Origin: a virus | Strand: one strand, 5' to 3' | Length of the DNA stretch: 64,000 nucleotides | IMG/VR virus record: IMGVR_UViG_3300021364_000001 | Location: 62,001 to 126,000 of that record | Translations under genes and position numbers: made by a program | The notes under the pieces: generated by a model | The model's database searches: none | The model's input: only the letters and a program-made list of their open reading frames with translations | Told to the model about the DNA's origin: nothing | Part shown: positions 1-6,980 of the stretch, in pieces | How positions within the stretch are numbered: the stretch's first letter is position 1 | How the letters are laid out: every line of letters begins with the position of its first letter

Positions 1-336
1 ACCGATCAACTTGTCTTCCATGACCTGTAAGATCGCTAGCAGGTTGCCCTGCCCTCCTGTGTAGAGGGATGACACCATGTCAATCCGATCCTTCATGCTC
101 TTGACTTCGGACTCGTCGTCCCCTTCTTCTTCCACATAGTTTGCCATCATCTCCAAGCGAGAGTAGAAAACTTTCTGCTTAGCAATAAGTTCTAGTGTCT
201 TGTTGATGTGTTCGATCTTTTGACCAGGATCAAAGTTCTCAAAGTCCTGAGACATTTTGAGTAGGTCAGTGTATGTTGATTGCAATTCGTTCAGTTCTTC
301 TTGAACGATTTCTGACTTAAAGAATTCGTCAGTCAT
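1..336 (-). CDS. DUF1825-like protein, 3' end outside window
   Basis: The frame starts at ATG 336 after a strong AGGAGG site and runs off the left edge, so the C-terminus is missing. About 111 residues are visible: MTDEFFKSEIVQEELNELQ at the start, then a charged, helical, low-complexity-free protein. The SEIVQ start and the helical layout resemble the DUF1825 family of cyanobacteria and their phages (recalled from memory, not searched). Function is unknown. Its start codon overlaps the stop of the upstream gene (ATGA-type), so it is probably the distal member of the same transcript. Confidence 0.75.
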   Translation of the reverse strand, partial: MTDEFFKSEIVQEELNELQSTYTDLLKMSQDFENFDPGQKIEHINKTLELIAKQKVFYSRLEMMANYVEEEGDDESEVKSMKDRIDMVSSLYTGGQGNLLAILQVMEDKLIG

Positions 337-653
337 AGTTTTCCTCCTACCACGCCACTGTTTACGACGCGGGTGTAATCGTCTAGTGATCCATCCTGAA
401 TACATTTCAGATGCCAACGAGAGATTTGAAGCACTGCTTCTTCTGTTGGTCCAGTGATGAAGTGTTGACCCAGTGGTTCTTTCAGGATGGATGTGTAAAG
501 ACCAAAGCGTGTCTTCTTAATGTAGAAAGCATCATCAATCCACTCAACGTCCAGAGGGATCTCCTTCTCTACTGTACCACCAAAGGATTGGGAGAGTTTA
601 GAGCGGAAGGATTCCACGACTGGTTCGTTTGATGCAGTTGAGTTGTTGGGCAT
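333..653 (-). CDS. Conserved cyanophage-type hypothetical protein
   Basis: A 106-residue frame with no domain I recognise; it looks like a small soluble protein (segment EWIDDAFYIKKTRFG near residue 40, RWHLKCIQDG near 80, ending GVVGGKL). With ATG at 653 it overlaps the end of gp33 by 56 bases; a GTG at 617, just before VESFRSKL, would cut the overlap to 20 bases and may be the true start. No good ribosome site is seen for either. Its stop overlaps the next start by four bases, indicating translational coupling. Confidence 0.7.
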   Translation of the reverse strand: MPNNSTASNEPVVESFRSKLSQSFGGTVEKEIPLDVEWIDDAFYIKKTRFGLYTSILKEPLGQHFITGPTEEAVLQISRWHLKCIQDGSLDDYTRVVNSGVVGGKL

Positions 654-843
654 TGGCTTTGATCTTGTCTTTGAGTGGTTTGCTGATAAGTTTACCTACC
701 ATTTCAAACTCGATCTCATACTCTTCACAGACTGATGCAACTGCTTCGATGTAGTTGATGAGACCGTTGTTGTTCTGTACGGTGTGTTCAACCAGTGCGC
801 TGAACTTGTTCTGAGTCATGAAGTTTTCTTCTAGTTCTTTCAC
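598..843 (-). CDS. 33: Late promoter transcription accessory protein gp33-like
   Basis: In T4, gp33 binds RNA polymerase and links it to the sliding clamp gp45 so that the gp55 sigma can fire late promoters; both partners are encoded in this window. The central part (YIEAVASVCEEYEIEFEMV, then a LISKPLKDKIKANAQ segment) matches the layout of T4 gp33 (SYLEATTAFLEEN..., then FIPSGIIEKI) as I remember it. I place the start at GTG 843: it has AGGAGA seven bases upstream and overlaps the previous stop as GTGA, giving 81 residues. An ATG at 882 would lie inside the upstream gene. Late genes with TATAAATA-type promoters in this window fit the function. Confidence 0.75.
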   Translation of the reverse strand: MKELEENFMTQNKFSALVEHTVQNNNGLINYIEAVASVCEEYEIEFEMVGKLISKPLKDKIKANAQQLNCIKRTSRGILPL

Positions 844-1520
844 TTGATACTCTCCTGAAAGAATCGATAGTCTTTGATCCATTGGCAGAGCGTATCAATG
901 TATGGTATCTTATCATACTTTTCAACGACCTGCGTCTGTCCGTCTTCCGCAACAGAAAGTGTCACAAGTTTCTTGACCTCAACACCAGTGCGTTCCCAAT
1001 ACATGTAAGCATACGCTGCTTCCTGTACGAAATACTTCTCCAACCAGGACTCCTGTTTGAGTTCCTTAGTTGTCTTGAAGTCAATGATTGCTAGATCGCC
1101 ATCAAACTCAGCAATACAGTCAACACGACCAGCAATGCATAGATCATCAGAATAAAGAGGGGCTTCAAGAACGTGAACATTATCAATACGATCAAGCACC
1201 TCACGAGCAGCCCTGAAAAGGATCGCGGGTAGACCCGTGCTCTCTTTAACTGCTTCCAGATTCCCTTTGATGTAGTTCTCGACGATGCCATGATACTTGG
1301 TGCCTCTCCATGATGATGTGCGACGGATCTTCTCTGCCTCAGTCCAACCTACCTTCTTCTCCCACTTCCTGATACCCTCGATGGATTGATGACCAACGAC
1401 AGTAGTCACAGAGGGATACCAGTTTCCGTTTGGTGCTTTGTAGAAGCGACCTTTCTCACCTGTCCTGCTTTCAAGTTCTTTTAACTCAGAAGCAGGACCC
1501 ACATGATTAAATGTCTTCAT
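840..1520 (-). CDS. PD-(D/E)XK exonuclease, MGME1/Cas4-like
   Basis: Predicted nuclease of 226 residues. The key segment is AGRVDCIAEFDGDLAIIDFK near residues 130-150: an aspartate in a GxxD motif followed by a D-F-K (D/E-x-K) end, the standard PD-(D/E)XK core, with Q-x-x-x-Y (QEAAYAYMY) after it as in RecB/Cas4/MGME1 nucleases. A role in DNA processing during phage replication or host DNA breakdown is inferred. The start is ATG 1520, which overlaps the PhoH stop as TGATG; the stop overlaps the gp33 GTG. It sits in a run of nucleic-acid genes. Confidence 0.8.
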   Translation of the reverse strand: MKTFNHVGPASELKELESRTGEKGRFYKAPNGNWYPSVTTVVGHQSIEGIRKWEKKVGWTEAEKIRRTSSWRGTKYHGIVENYIKGNLEAVKESTGLPAILFRAAREVLDRIDNVHVLEAPLYSDDLCIAGRVDCIAEFDGDLAIIDFKTTKELKQESWLEKYFVQEAAYAYMYWERTGVEVKKLVTLSVAEDGQTQVVEKYDKIPYIDTLCQWIKDYRFFQESIK

Positions 1521-2278
1521 CAATTAAAACCGAGATTATTTTTGGAGATAAGGTACTCACGAACGATACCAGAACGTACGATGTCTTCAATCCCAAACTC
1601 CACACACTCAAACGAGGGCATGGTTTGAAGGATCTTCATGAAGTCTAGCACACCAGTGCGCTCGTTGCTCTTGATGAGGTCAGACTGGGTGTAGTCACCA
1701 GAGAAAATAATCTTGGCGTCTTCACCGACACGGGTGATGATAGAGTCTAGTTCATGGAAGTTCAGGTTAGAGAACTCATCCACAATTATAATGCACTTGT
1801 CAAGGGTGACACCACGAATGAATGACGTGGACCAGAATGAGACAGTCTCTTGTGCTCTGAGATTATCGTAGAGCATCTCGAAACTATTATCATCAGGCAT
1901 GGTGAACATGTACTTCACCATATTCTTGTATGGAATCTGGTACAGGTTACTCTTATCCTCGTGATCACCAGGCAAGAACCCGATCTCCCTGGTAGGCACC
2001 AGCGAACGAACCATATAAATCTTTTCGTACGGAGACTCAGGATCTAACACCTGCTGCATAGCGAGGTAGAGACTAATGAAAGTCTTACCTGTACCAGCGG
2101 CACCATGTAGCACCAGATTCTTCCCCTCAGCATATGCATTGAACACCTTCTCCTGATTATCAGTCAGGGGTTCGATAGTTTTAAGGTGATCAAGGTTGAT
2201 CGGTTTCTTCCGTCTCATTTGCTTGGCAGTCATACCATTCATGTTCGGAGTCTTCTGACGCTTTCTTGCTGCTGGCAT
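1520..2278 (-). CDS. phoH: PhoH-like ATPase
   Basis: PhoH-family P-loop NTPase, 252 residues, near the usual length for phage PhoH. Walker A is GAAGTGKT at about 59-66 and Walker B is IIIVDE ending at about 168, followed by SNLNFHELDSIITRVG and SGDYTQSD, the conserved family sensor region. The biological role in cyanophages is unsettled; in bacteria the gene is often linked to phosphate stress or RNA metabolism. I choose ATG 2278 because it directly follows the previous stop (TGATATG); a GTG 27 bases upstream lies inside that gene. Confidence 0.93.
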   Translation of the reverse strand: MPAARKRQKTPNMNGMTAKQMRRKKPINLDHLKTIEPLTDNQEKVFNAYAEGKNLVLHGAAGTGKTFISLYLAMQQVLDPESPYEKIYMVRSLVPTREIGFLPGDHEDKSNLYQIPYKNMVKYMFTMPDDNSFEMLYDNLRAQETVSFWSTSFIRGVTLDKCIIIVDEFSNLNFHELDSIITRVGEDAKIIFSGDYTQSDLIKSNERTGVLDFMKILQTMPSFECVEFGIEDIVRSGIVREYLISKNNLGFN

Positions 2279-2279
2279 A

Positions 2280-2510
2280 TCAAGTGTATCGTGAAAGGTT
2301 AGCACCAGGGTGAGCCTGTTGGATCTTGGACATCACATCCTTGAATCCATCCGACTGCTTTGGTTTACCATAGGTAGTACCGTTGGTTTGATTACCAAGA
2401 TACCGTTCTAGTTCTGGATGCTCTGCCTTGTATTTATCAAGGTCATGTATGGACATCCTGACTTCGGTGATCTCGTTAGTTTCTTTGTTTCTAAACTCGT
2501 AGGTAGGCAT
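2280..2510 (-). CDS. FmdB-like small protein without zinc cysteines
   Basis: 76 residues beginning MPTYEFRNKETNEITEVRMS. This start resembles the FmdB-type putative regulatory proteins found in many phages, whose bacterial forms carry a CxxC zinc ribbon. No cysteine is present here, so any zinc ribbon is lost and only the N-terminal beta hairpin pattern remains. Function unknown. It lies between a small hypothetical gene and phoH and is closely spaced with both. Confidence 0.75.
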   Translation of the reverse strand: MPTYEFRNKETNEITEVRMSIHDLDKYKAEHPELERYLGNQTNGTTYGKPKQSDGFKDVMSKIQQAHPGANLSRYT

Positions 2511-2512
2511 TG

Positions 2513-2683
2513 TTACTTCCTATTCTGTGGTTGTGCAATGGCACAGATGTACTTTGCCGATGGCATGTCTGCCTCGAAAAGTTTCTTTGCCTCATTCTGA
2601 GATGCTGCCATGACTTTCTTGAAGTGATGACGATTTCCTGTGCTGTTCAGGGTGTAGGTAATCTGATAGGGATACTGTTTCAT
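2513..2683 (-). CDS. Small hypothetical protein
   Basis: A 56-residue protein (MKQYPYQITYTLNSTGNR..., ending PQNRK) not recognised. It contains an alternating beta-type N-terminus and a helix with NEAKKLFEADMPSA. ATG 2683 avoids overlap with the upstream gene; ATG 2707 would add eight residues and overlap that gene by 17 bases, so the start is uncertain. Only two bases separate its stop from the next start. Confidence 0.6.
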   Translation of the reverse strand: MKQYPYQITYTLNSTGNRHHFKKVMAASQNEAKKLFEADMPSAKYICAIAQPQNRK

Positions 2684-2690
2684 GGTGTGC

Positions 2691-2855
2691 TCAATGTGAT
2701 GGGTCATTAGATTTCACAAACTCTTCACGAATCTTTTGTTTGATCCAACCAGACCGCGACTGGTAGGTCTCTTTCCTACCTTGGTCCAGAAGTTCTAGAA
2801 GTTCTAGTTCATCTTGTCCGAAAGAAATGCAGACAGTTTTGTTTGTTCTAGTCAT
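2691..2855 (-). CDS. Small ribbon-helix-helix-like protein
   Basis: 54 residues starting MTRTNKTVCISFGQDELELL. A short beta strand (KTVCISF), a first helix (DELELLELLDQG) and a second helix (SRSGWIKQKIREEF) give the order of a ribbon-helix-helix (CopG/Arc type) DNA-binding domain. That is inferred from pattern only. ATG 2855 overlaps the thyX stop as ATGA. It could be a regulator of its own operon or simply an unknown small protein. Confidence 0.6.
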   Translation of the reverse strand: MTRTNKTVCISFGQDELELLELLDQGRKETYQSRSGWIKQKIREEFVKSNDPSH

Positions 2856-3553
2856 GGTATAAGAAGTGCAGATTGGTAACAAGGATCATCATTCTCAGGG
2901 CAGTCACAGTCAGAAGCACACCAACCCAATGCCTCAGCAACAGTCGGGAACTGACATACAAAGTGACGCTTACAGAGTTCAGCGATCTCCATGTGTTCTT
3001 TCTGTGTACCATTAGCAGTACGCAGATTGATATAATGGATCCATGATCTGAGATTTCCCGTCATGTAGAGTTTTGTTCCTACGGCGAGGGGAAGCACGAA
3101 GCGAGCACACTCCTTTGCAATATCATCTTCAAGCATCTGTTGATAGAGTTCCATACCACGCTTGAAGTAATCTTGCATGAGGATCTCATACTTCTGAACC
3201 AGAAAAGGATCCAGGTCATCGATACTATTCTGCCTGTTCTTGGTGTCTTGACGACGCAGTTGAGGCAGTTGGATGTCACCCAGTGCAGACGAGTCTGCAT
3301 ACCGTTGGGAAAACTCTTGGAAGCAGAACGAACGGTGCCTCAGAATTTGAGCCGCCAGTCCCCTGGTAGTCTCAATCTGCAACGTCATACTTGCCTGCTC
3401 AAACACAGACCAATGTCCATGCTTGATGCAATACTTCAACAGACCAGCAACCTTAGGGTTGTCCTGGTTTGCTGGGTTGCTTACGCGAGCAATGTAACCA
3501 ATGGTTTTCTCTGCATCAGGAGTGACAGAGACAAGACATACTTTTGCTTTCAT
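2852..3553 (-). CDS. thyX: Flavin-dependent thymidylate synthase ThyX
   Basis: Makes dTMP from dUMP using methylenetetrahydrofolate and FAD, supplying nucleotides for phage DNA. The 233-residue protein has the ThyX signature RHR-x7-S at about residues 72-82 (RHRSFCFQEFSQRY) and the C-terminal NLRSWIHYINLRT region that forms the active site in this family. ATG 3553 overlaps the previous stop as ATGA; an upstream extension lies inside that gene. It works with nrdA/nrdB elsewhere in the window. The C-terminus is cysteine-rich (WCASDCDCPENDDPC), which is not part of the core fold. Confidence 0.95.
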   Translation of the reverse strand: MKAKVCLVSVTPDAEKTIGYIARVSNPANQDNPKVAGLLKYCIKHGHWSVFEQASMTLQIETTRGLAAQILRHRSFCFQEFSQRYADSSALGDIQLPQLRRQDTKNRQNSIDDLDPFLVQKYEILMQDYFKRGMELYQQMLEDDIAKECARFVLPLAVGTKLYMTGNLRSWIHYINLRTANGTQKEHMEIAELCKRHFVCQFPTVAEALGWCASDCDCPENDDPCYQSALLIP

Positions 3554-3792
3554 TTTATAAGAAGACGCGAGACGATGTACAGTCCTAAGGATTGAAGATA
3601 TCCTATCATAGGTAGTCCAAAGATGGCAGGCATCGAAACATTCCACGCTGCCCAGATAACAAACGGAGCAACAATCATTCCACCAAGGAAACCAAGGGTA
3701 GTAAGTGCCACCATCTTACTATCTTGATCAGTCCAAGGTTGTTCTTCTTCATCAGGTTTCTTGATGTTGAAGGTATACATGGAGTTTTTCAT
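3550..3792 (-). CDS. Small membrane protein
   Basis: 80 residues with a charged N-terminus (KKPDEEEQPWTDQDSK) and two hydrophobic stretches, about residues 28-50 and 55-77 (LPMIGYLQSLGLYIVSRLLI), so probably two membrane spans in the host inner membrane. No family recognised. Both ends are coupled to neighbours by ATGA overlaps. Could equally be a single hairpin membrane anchor. Confidence 0.7.
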   Translation of the reverse strand: MKNSMYTFNIKKPDEEEQPWTDQDSKMVALTTLGFLGGMIVAPFVIWAAWNVSMPAIFGLPMIGYLQSLGLYIVSRLLIK

Positions 3793-4061
3793 TTCTTTTT
3801 CTTGTCCTTTTGCTGTGCCCCATACAGTTTAGGATTAACTCTTCCTTCTGTCTGGGTCATGTTTACAAAGTCATGGCGGTAATGATCCCAATAATGATCA
3901 AAGATGTCTACTCTCTTAGGAGCAACAGCAATGTCAAACTTGGTCATACCATCCAAGGTATATTCAATCAAGTAGGCAGTGTAAGGCAAGGACCTGTCTT
4001 GACTCAATGATGGGTCACAGTCCTCGAAGAGTATCTTAATCTTCAAGAGCGATTGCCCCAC
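3789..4061 (-). CDS. Hypothetical protein
   Basis: A 90-residue soluble protein rich in aromatic and histidine residues (DIFDHYWDHYRHDFVNM) with a lysine-rich end (KDKKKK). Not recognised. The open frame begins with GTG 4061 inside the end of the upstream gene; a TTG at 4046 that overlaps that stop as TTGA would give a protein beginning MKIKILFEDC and is a reasonable alternative. No clear ribosome site helps decide. Confidence 0.65.
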   Translation of the reverse strand: MGQSLLKIKILFEDCDPSLSQDRSLPYTAYLIEYTLDGMTKFDIAVAPKRVDIFDHYWDHYRHDFVNMTQTEGRVNPKLYGAQQKDKKKK

Positions 4062-4474
4062 TGAATGCTAGGAAATGCCTCAGTGACACATGCTTTGGTG
4101 ACTTTATACTTCTTACCAAGAGTCTTATCCTTGGCAGCAATGACAACCTCTGCCTCATCAGGATGCAGTCCTTCGAGCAGTTGAATGAACATCTGCTCAC
4201 GCTTCATGCCACTGATGTTAGATCCACCCTTGAAGAAGTGGTGGAGGATACGTGCTTCATGTTCCAGTCGTGTGTGCTCAGTGCCAGCAGGTGCTTCGTT
4301 CTTGTTGTATGGAGGAGCACCCTCGGGCAGCATGGACACGATGGATTCATCGTAGTTGATGATCAGAATAGATTTAAGTGCTTGACTTACGTTGTCTTGC
4401 AGGATCTTAATCTTTTCTGCCTTAGTCTTTGCGCTGTGTGCCTTTTGCAGGACTTCGGAGATTAACAGTTTCAT
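4043..4474 (-). CDS. DUF6433-like protein
   Basis: 143 residues. The pattern MKLLISEVLQKA, AKTKAEKIKIL, a glutamate/proline loop (LPEGAPPYNKNEAPAGTEHT) and FIQLLEGLHPDEAEVV matches what I remember of the T4-like phage family DUF6433, which has no known function. All-helical appearance. It lies one base downstream of the RNase H gene and is likely co-transcribed with it. Confidence 0.75.
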   Translation of the reverse strand: MKLLISEVLQKAHSAKTKAEKIKILQDNVSQALKSILIINYDESIVSMLPEGAPPYNKNEAPAGTEHTRLEHEARILHHFFKGGSNISGMKREQMFIQLLEGLHPDEAEVVIAAKDKTLGKKYKVTKACVTEAFPSIQWGNRS

Positions 4475-4475
4475 T

Positions 4476-5351
4476 TCAAAAGTCAGTGATGTGATCTAGC
4501 ATTTCGGTCAACTCATGTCTACCGAAGTAGACATACATCTGTCCTCGACCAGGAGGTTCAGTAGTTTCAAATGTATTTATGATGTTGGCATTGACCTCAT
4601 CAGGAATGCATTCAAAGTCAATGAGTTTACGATTGCGTTCGTAGTTCTGTGCAGTTACATCATCGCAGAACTGTTCGGGAGACATGTCCAACCACCGTTC
4701 AACTTTTACTTTGGACAGTGGACGTTGACGTTTGCCAGCAACGAAGGTGTCATCATCAGACAGATAGTTGGGGATACCATCTCCTCTGTCACCTTTGATG
4801 ATGTGCTCCAAGAGATACTTCTTGGGGTCTTCGCACATGACAAACTTCTTCTGGATAGGATTGTACTGTGAGACAAACTTATACCGTTGGAGTTGTTGAA
4901 AGTCTTTGTCTCCACTCATGATGAGGACTTTCTGTGGTGGTTGCATGTTGTTCTGCAACCTGATGTTACGGTATGCTTGGTCTTTTACAAGGGATGCAAT
5001 GACATCATCTGCCTCAGCACCATCGACTTCGATAACCTTGTAAGGAAGATTCTCTTTGATCTCGTCACGAATACGATTCAAGACTTCAAAGATCTCATTC
5101 CAATCCAGAGAAGACTTCTCTCGATCTTTCTTGCGTGTGCCTTTATAGTAGGGAAACTCTTTGCGTCGCCAGTAATGCTTGCTGTCATAACAAAGGACCA
5201 GTTCACCATACTCCTTACCAAACTTAGAGCGATAGAATCGCAATGAGTTCAGTACCATATGGCGGACTAGTCCTTCGCTGATAGTCTGACTGGTTGACAA
5301 AGAAACCATCAGGTTGCTGATGCTAACCTGATTCATATCAACAAGGATCAT
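4476..5351 (-). CDS. rnh: RNase H / 5'-3' flap exonuclease
   Basis: T4-type RNase H removes RNA primers and short DNA flaps from lagging-strand fragments. The 291-residue protein matches T4 Rnh in layout: N-terminal ILVDMNQ, RHMVLNSLRFY, DSKHYWRRKEFPYYKG, acidic DGAEADDVIASL, SGDKDFQQLQRY, a HIIKGDRGDGIPN helix-hairpin-helix-like turn, and a C-terminal PPGRGQMYVYFGRH tail like the one that binds the ssDNA protein gp32 in T4. Catalytic aspartates appear intact. Its length is close to that of T4 Rnh (about 305). Confidence 0.92.
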   Translation of the reverse strand: MILVDMNQVSISNLMVSLSTSQTISEGLVRHMVLNSLRFYRSKFGKEYGELVLCYDSKHYWRRKEFPYYKGTRKKDREKSSLDWNEIFEVLNRIRDEIKENLPYKVIEVDGAEADDVIASLVKDQAYRNIRLQNNMQPPQKVLIMSGDKDFQQLQRYKFVSQYNPIQKKFVMCEDPKKYLLEHIIKGDRGDGIPNYLSDDDTFVAGKRQRPLSKVKVERWLDMSPEQFCDDVTAQNYERNRKLIDFECIPDEVNANIINTFETTEPPGRGQMYVYFGRHELTEMLDHITDF

Positions 5352-5357
5352 TAGACC

Positions 5358-5597
5358 TCAATCGTCTTCGTCAAACATCATATCATCTTCGTCGTCGATG
5401 TGCAAGTAGATCAGAGGCTGATCAGTCAGTTCTCCGTTCTCGTCGTACATCTCAGGGTGCATAGCAATCTTGGCATACTCTGCACGGTCAACCCACACAT
5501 CAAAGATATGCTTTAAGTTCCAGGATGCCAAGAATCCCAGAACAAAACTTCCGATAGTGAGGAAGAAAGCAATGTAAAGAAATGAAGCATCTGCCAT
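5358..5597 (-). CDS. Small membrane protein with acidic tail
   Basis: 79 residues: an N-terminal hydrophobic span (about residues 6-27, FLYIAFFLTIGSFVLGFLAS), then a soluble part and a very acidic end (HIDDEDDMMFDEDD). One membrane span is likely. Translation starts after a strong AGGAGG. A late-type CATAAATA lies 25 bases upstream of the start, so it is probably made late. Function unknown. Confidence 0.8.
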   Translation of the reverse strand: MADASFLYIAFFLTIGSFVLGFLASWNLKHIFDVWVDRAEYAKIAMHPEMYDENGELTDQPLIYLHIDDEDDMMFDEDD

Positions 5598-5616
5598 GGC
5601 GTTCCTCCTATGTGGT

Positions 5617-5784
5617 CTAAGTATTTATGGGAGAATCCAGATAATTCTCTGAATATGCTACGTCCCACAACTCAGTGAGGATAGTTTCATACTCTTTGTA
5701 TGCTGTACCATCCACAATGCTGTTCACTTGCTTAGCACGAACAGCATCGTAGATAAGTTTCCACTGATGATGATTCAGATTCAT
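5617..5784 (-). CDS. Small hypothetical protein, 55 aa
   Basis: A 55-codon frame that fills an otherwise unexplained gap: MNLNHHQWKLIYDAVRAKQV..., ending LDSPINT. ATG 5784 overlaps the previous stop as ATGA, and the protein looks like a normal soluble helical polypeptide (KLIYDAVRAKQVNSIVDG, then EYETILTELWDVAYSENY). Its stop lies just before the ribosome site of the next gene. Not recognised; coding nature is inferred from coupling, composition and lack of other content. Confidence 0.75.
   Translation of the reverse strand: MNLNHHQWKLIYDAVRAKQVNSIVDGTAYKEYETILTELWDVAYSENYLDSPINT
5622..5629 (-). promoter_or_regulatory. Late promoter, CATAAATA
   Basis: On the minus strand this reads CATAAATACT, one mismatch from the T4 late consensus TATAAATA. 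It lies 25 bases before ATG 5597, the same spacing as several other late-type boxes in this window, and inside the 3' end of the 55-codon gene upstream. Confidence 0.6.
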
Positions 5785-6143
5785 TTCTTTTTCACTTTGG
5801 TTCCAGGTTTGCGTCCTGGTTTACGCTCTGCATGATAATCCCAAGCATCCTTCAAGATACCATAGAGATAGTCCTTGATCTTTCTTGCTTTGGGTTTGGG
5901 TAGGTAACCATACGCTTCACGTAGGGTCTTATCACCACCCTTGATATACTCTTCCAGTTCTAAGACAAGGAAGTTTAGGTTAGCAGCACACTGACTTTCA
6001 ATAAACTCATTGGTCTGTCGTCGTGTCCACTTGTTTGTTTTTAAGTATGGGTACAATCTGAACAGGAACTTCTGCTCAGTCATGGCAAGATCTATGGACT
6101 TGTCCACGAGTTCATATAGTTCCTGTTCATTATGCTGAGTCAT
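5781..6143 (-). CDS. Hypothetical basic-tailed protein
   Basis: 120 residues when started at ATG 6143, which forms a TGATG overlap with the glutaredoxin stop (an in-frame codon nine bases upstream lies within that gene). Helical, with a strongly basic end (HAERKPGRKPGTKVKKK) that suggests nucleic-acid binding. Not recognised. Coupled on both sides to its neighbours. Confidence 0.75.
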   Translation of the reverse strand: MTQHNEQELYELVDKSIDLAMTEQKFLFRLYPYLKTNKWTRRQTNEFIESQCAANLNFLVLELEEYIKGGDKTLREAYGYLPKPKARKIKDYLYGILKDAWDYHAERKPGRKPGTKVKKK

Positions 6144-6394
6144 CAGAGGCACTTGTTCTCACGAAGATAGGCAATCGACTCGGTGCATCCACCGATCTTG
6201 TTCCCATTGATCAGAACCTGAGGGAAGGTAGCACGTTGACCAAACTCCTGTCGGAACTGGTCACGAGTGAAGTTCTGATCGAGAACGAGTTCACTATACT
6301 GCCAACCTCGCATCCTGTAAACCTCTTTGATCTTTGTGCAGTAGGGACACCCAGGACGAGTGTAGATAACTGTACCACCAGGATTCTTAGCCAT
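6143..6394 (-). CDS. grx: Glutaredoxin
   Basis: Thiol-disulfide oxidoreductase of 83 residues, the usual size. The active site is CPYC at about residues 16-19, followed later by the cis-proline motif TFPQV near 57 and the GG-C-T-E glutathione-binding turn (IGGCTES). It may supply electrons to the phage class I ribonucleotide reductase, whose NrdA has a matching C-terminal cysteine pair, as the T4 nrdC product does; that link is inferred. Confidence 0.93.
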   Translation of the reverse strand: MAKNPGGTVIYTRPGCPYCTKIKEVYRMRGWQYSELVLDQNFTRDQFRQEFGQRATFPQVLINGNKIGGCTESIAYLRENKCL

Positions 6395-6414
6395 AATAAT
6401 TTCAGGTAGAGATT

Positions 6415-6439
6415 AAAAAAGGGGACCGAAGTCCCCTTT
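6415..6439 (-). terminator. Rho-independent terminator with UUCG loop
   Basis: On the minus strand AAAGGGGAC-UUCG-GUCCCCUUU is followed by a run of U. It lies directly after the small secreted-protein gene at 6465 and before the glutaredoxin gene. Confidence 0.88.
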
Positions 6440-6464
6440 ATATATTATATCAACGCGATTGGGA

Positions 6465-6836
6465 TCAGAAGGAATACTTCACACCCAGTTTACCGCCGTA
6501 GCCACGGTCGATGTCGCTGTCGCCAGAACCAACGAAGGAGACTTCACCATAGACGCCCAGGGACTCGGTAGCAGCGATGCCAATACCAGCCTTACCAGAA
6601 GGAACGGTGTCATCAGCAGCACCATCGGGAGCCAGGTAGGTAGCACCACCTTGGACGTACCAGGAAGCAGACTCACCCAGGGCACCCTCGTAGCCTACGT
6701 GGAAATCTGTCGCGGCACCGTTGTAGTCCGTGCCAGTCCAACCAGCATTGGTTTCCACGTTGACGTAGGGACCTGCAAGGGCAGCAGCAGGAGCGAAAGC
6801 AAGAGCAGCAGCGGCTGCGAAAGCAGTTTTGATCAT
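6465..6836 (-). CDS. Secreted small beta-rich (outer-membrane-like) protein
   Basis: 123 residues with a clear signal peptide (alanine-rich core, cleavage expected after ALA before GPYVNVE). The mature part of about 102 residues alternates polar and hydrophobic residues, is glycine-rich (YVQGGATYLAPDG, GVYGEVSFVGSGDS) and ends in GKLGVKYSF. A C-terminal phenylalanine after alternating residues is the usual insertion signal of outer-membrane beta barrels. It is similar in design to the protein at 43178, including LAGPYV and the aromatic end. Function is unknown; a small barrel or periplasmic beta protein is inferred. It has its own terminator and a 140-base leader with dyads, so it is probably a single-gene unit. 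Confidence 0.75.
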   Translation of the reverse strand: MIKTAFAAAAALAFAPAAALAGPYVNVETNAGWTGTDYNGAATDFHVGYEGALGESASWYVQGGATYLAPDGAADDTVPSGKAGIGIAATESLGVYGEVSFVGSGDSDIDRGYGGKLGVKYSF

Positions 6837-6912
6837 TGTTGTTTACCTTAGTTACTTGCGGAATGGTTACCCGCAGATGGATAGGGACTCGACTTGTCCC
6901 GTTTGTTACAGA

Positions 6913-6944
6913 CCGTTAAGTCTTAACGGTATATGTATAATACC
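6913..6944. promoter_or_regulatory. Two adjacent inverted repeats upstream of the secreted-protein gene
   Basis: CCGTTAAG-T-CTTAACGG (6913-6929) is a perfect 17-base palindrome. It is joined to a second dyad with GGTAT/ATACC arms (6928-6944). They lie 77 to 108 bases upstream of ATG 6836 in a gene-free leader. Possible operator or promoter site; no convincing -35/-10 pair is seen with it. Confidence 0.5.
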
Positions 6945-6980
6945 ACAGACTTCAAAATCGTTTGCCTTGTGACAGTTGAG

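Noticed and set aside
4574-4581. CATAAATA-type box inside the RNase H gene
   Set aside because: It encodes the Ile-Ile-Asn-Thr residues of the protein and is about 100 bases from the next start, outside the usual 22-32 spacing; probably chance.
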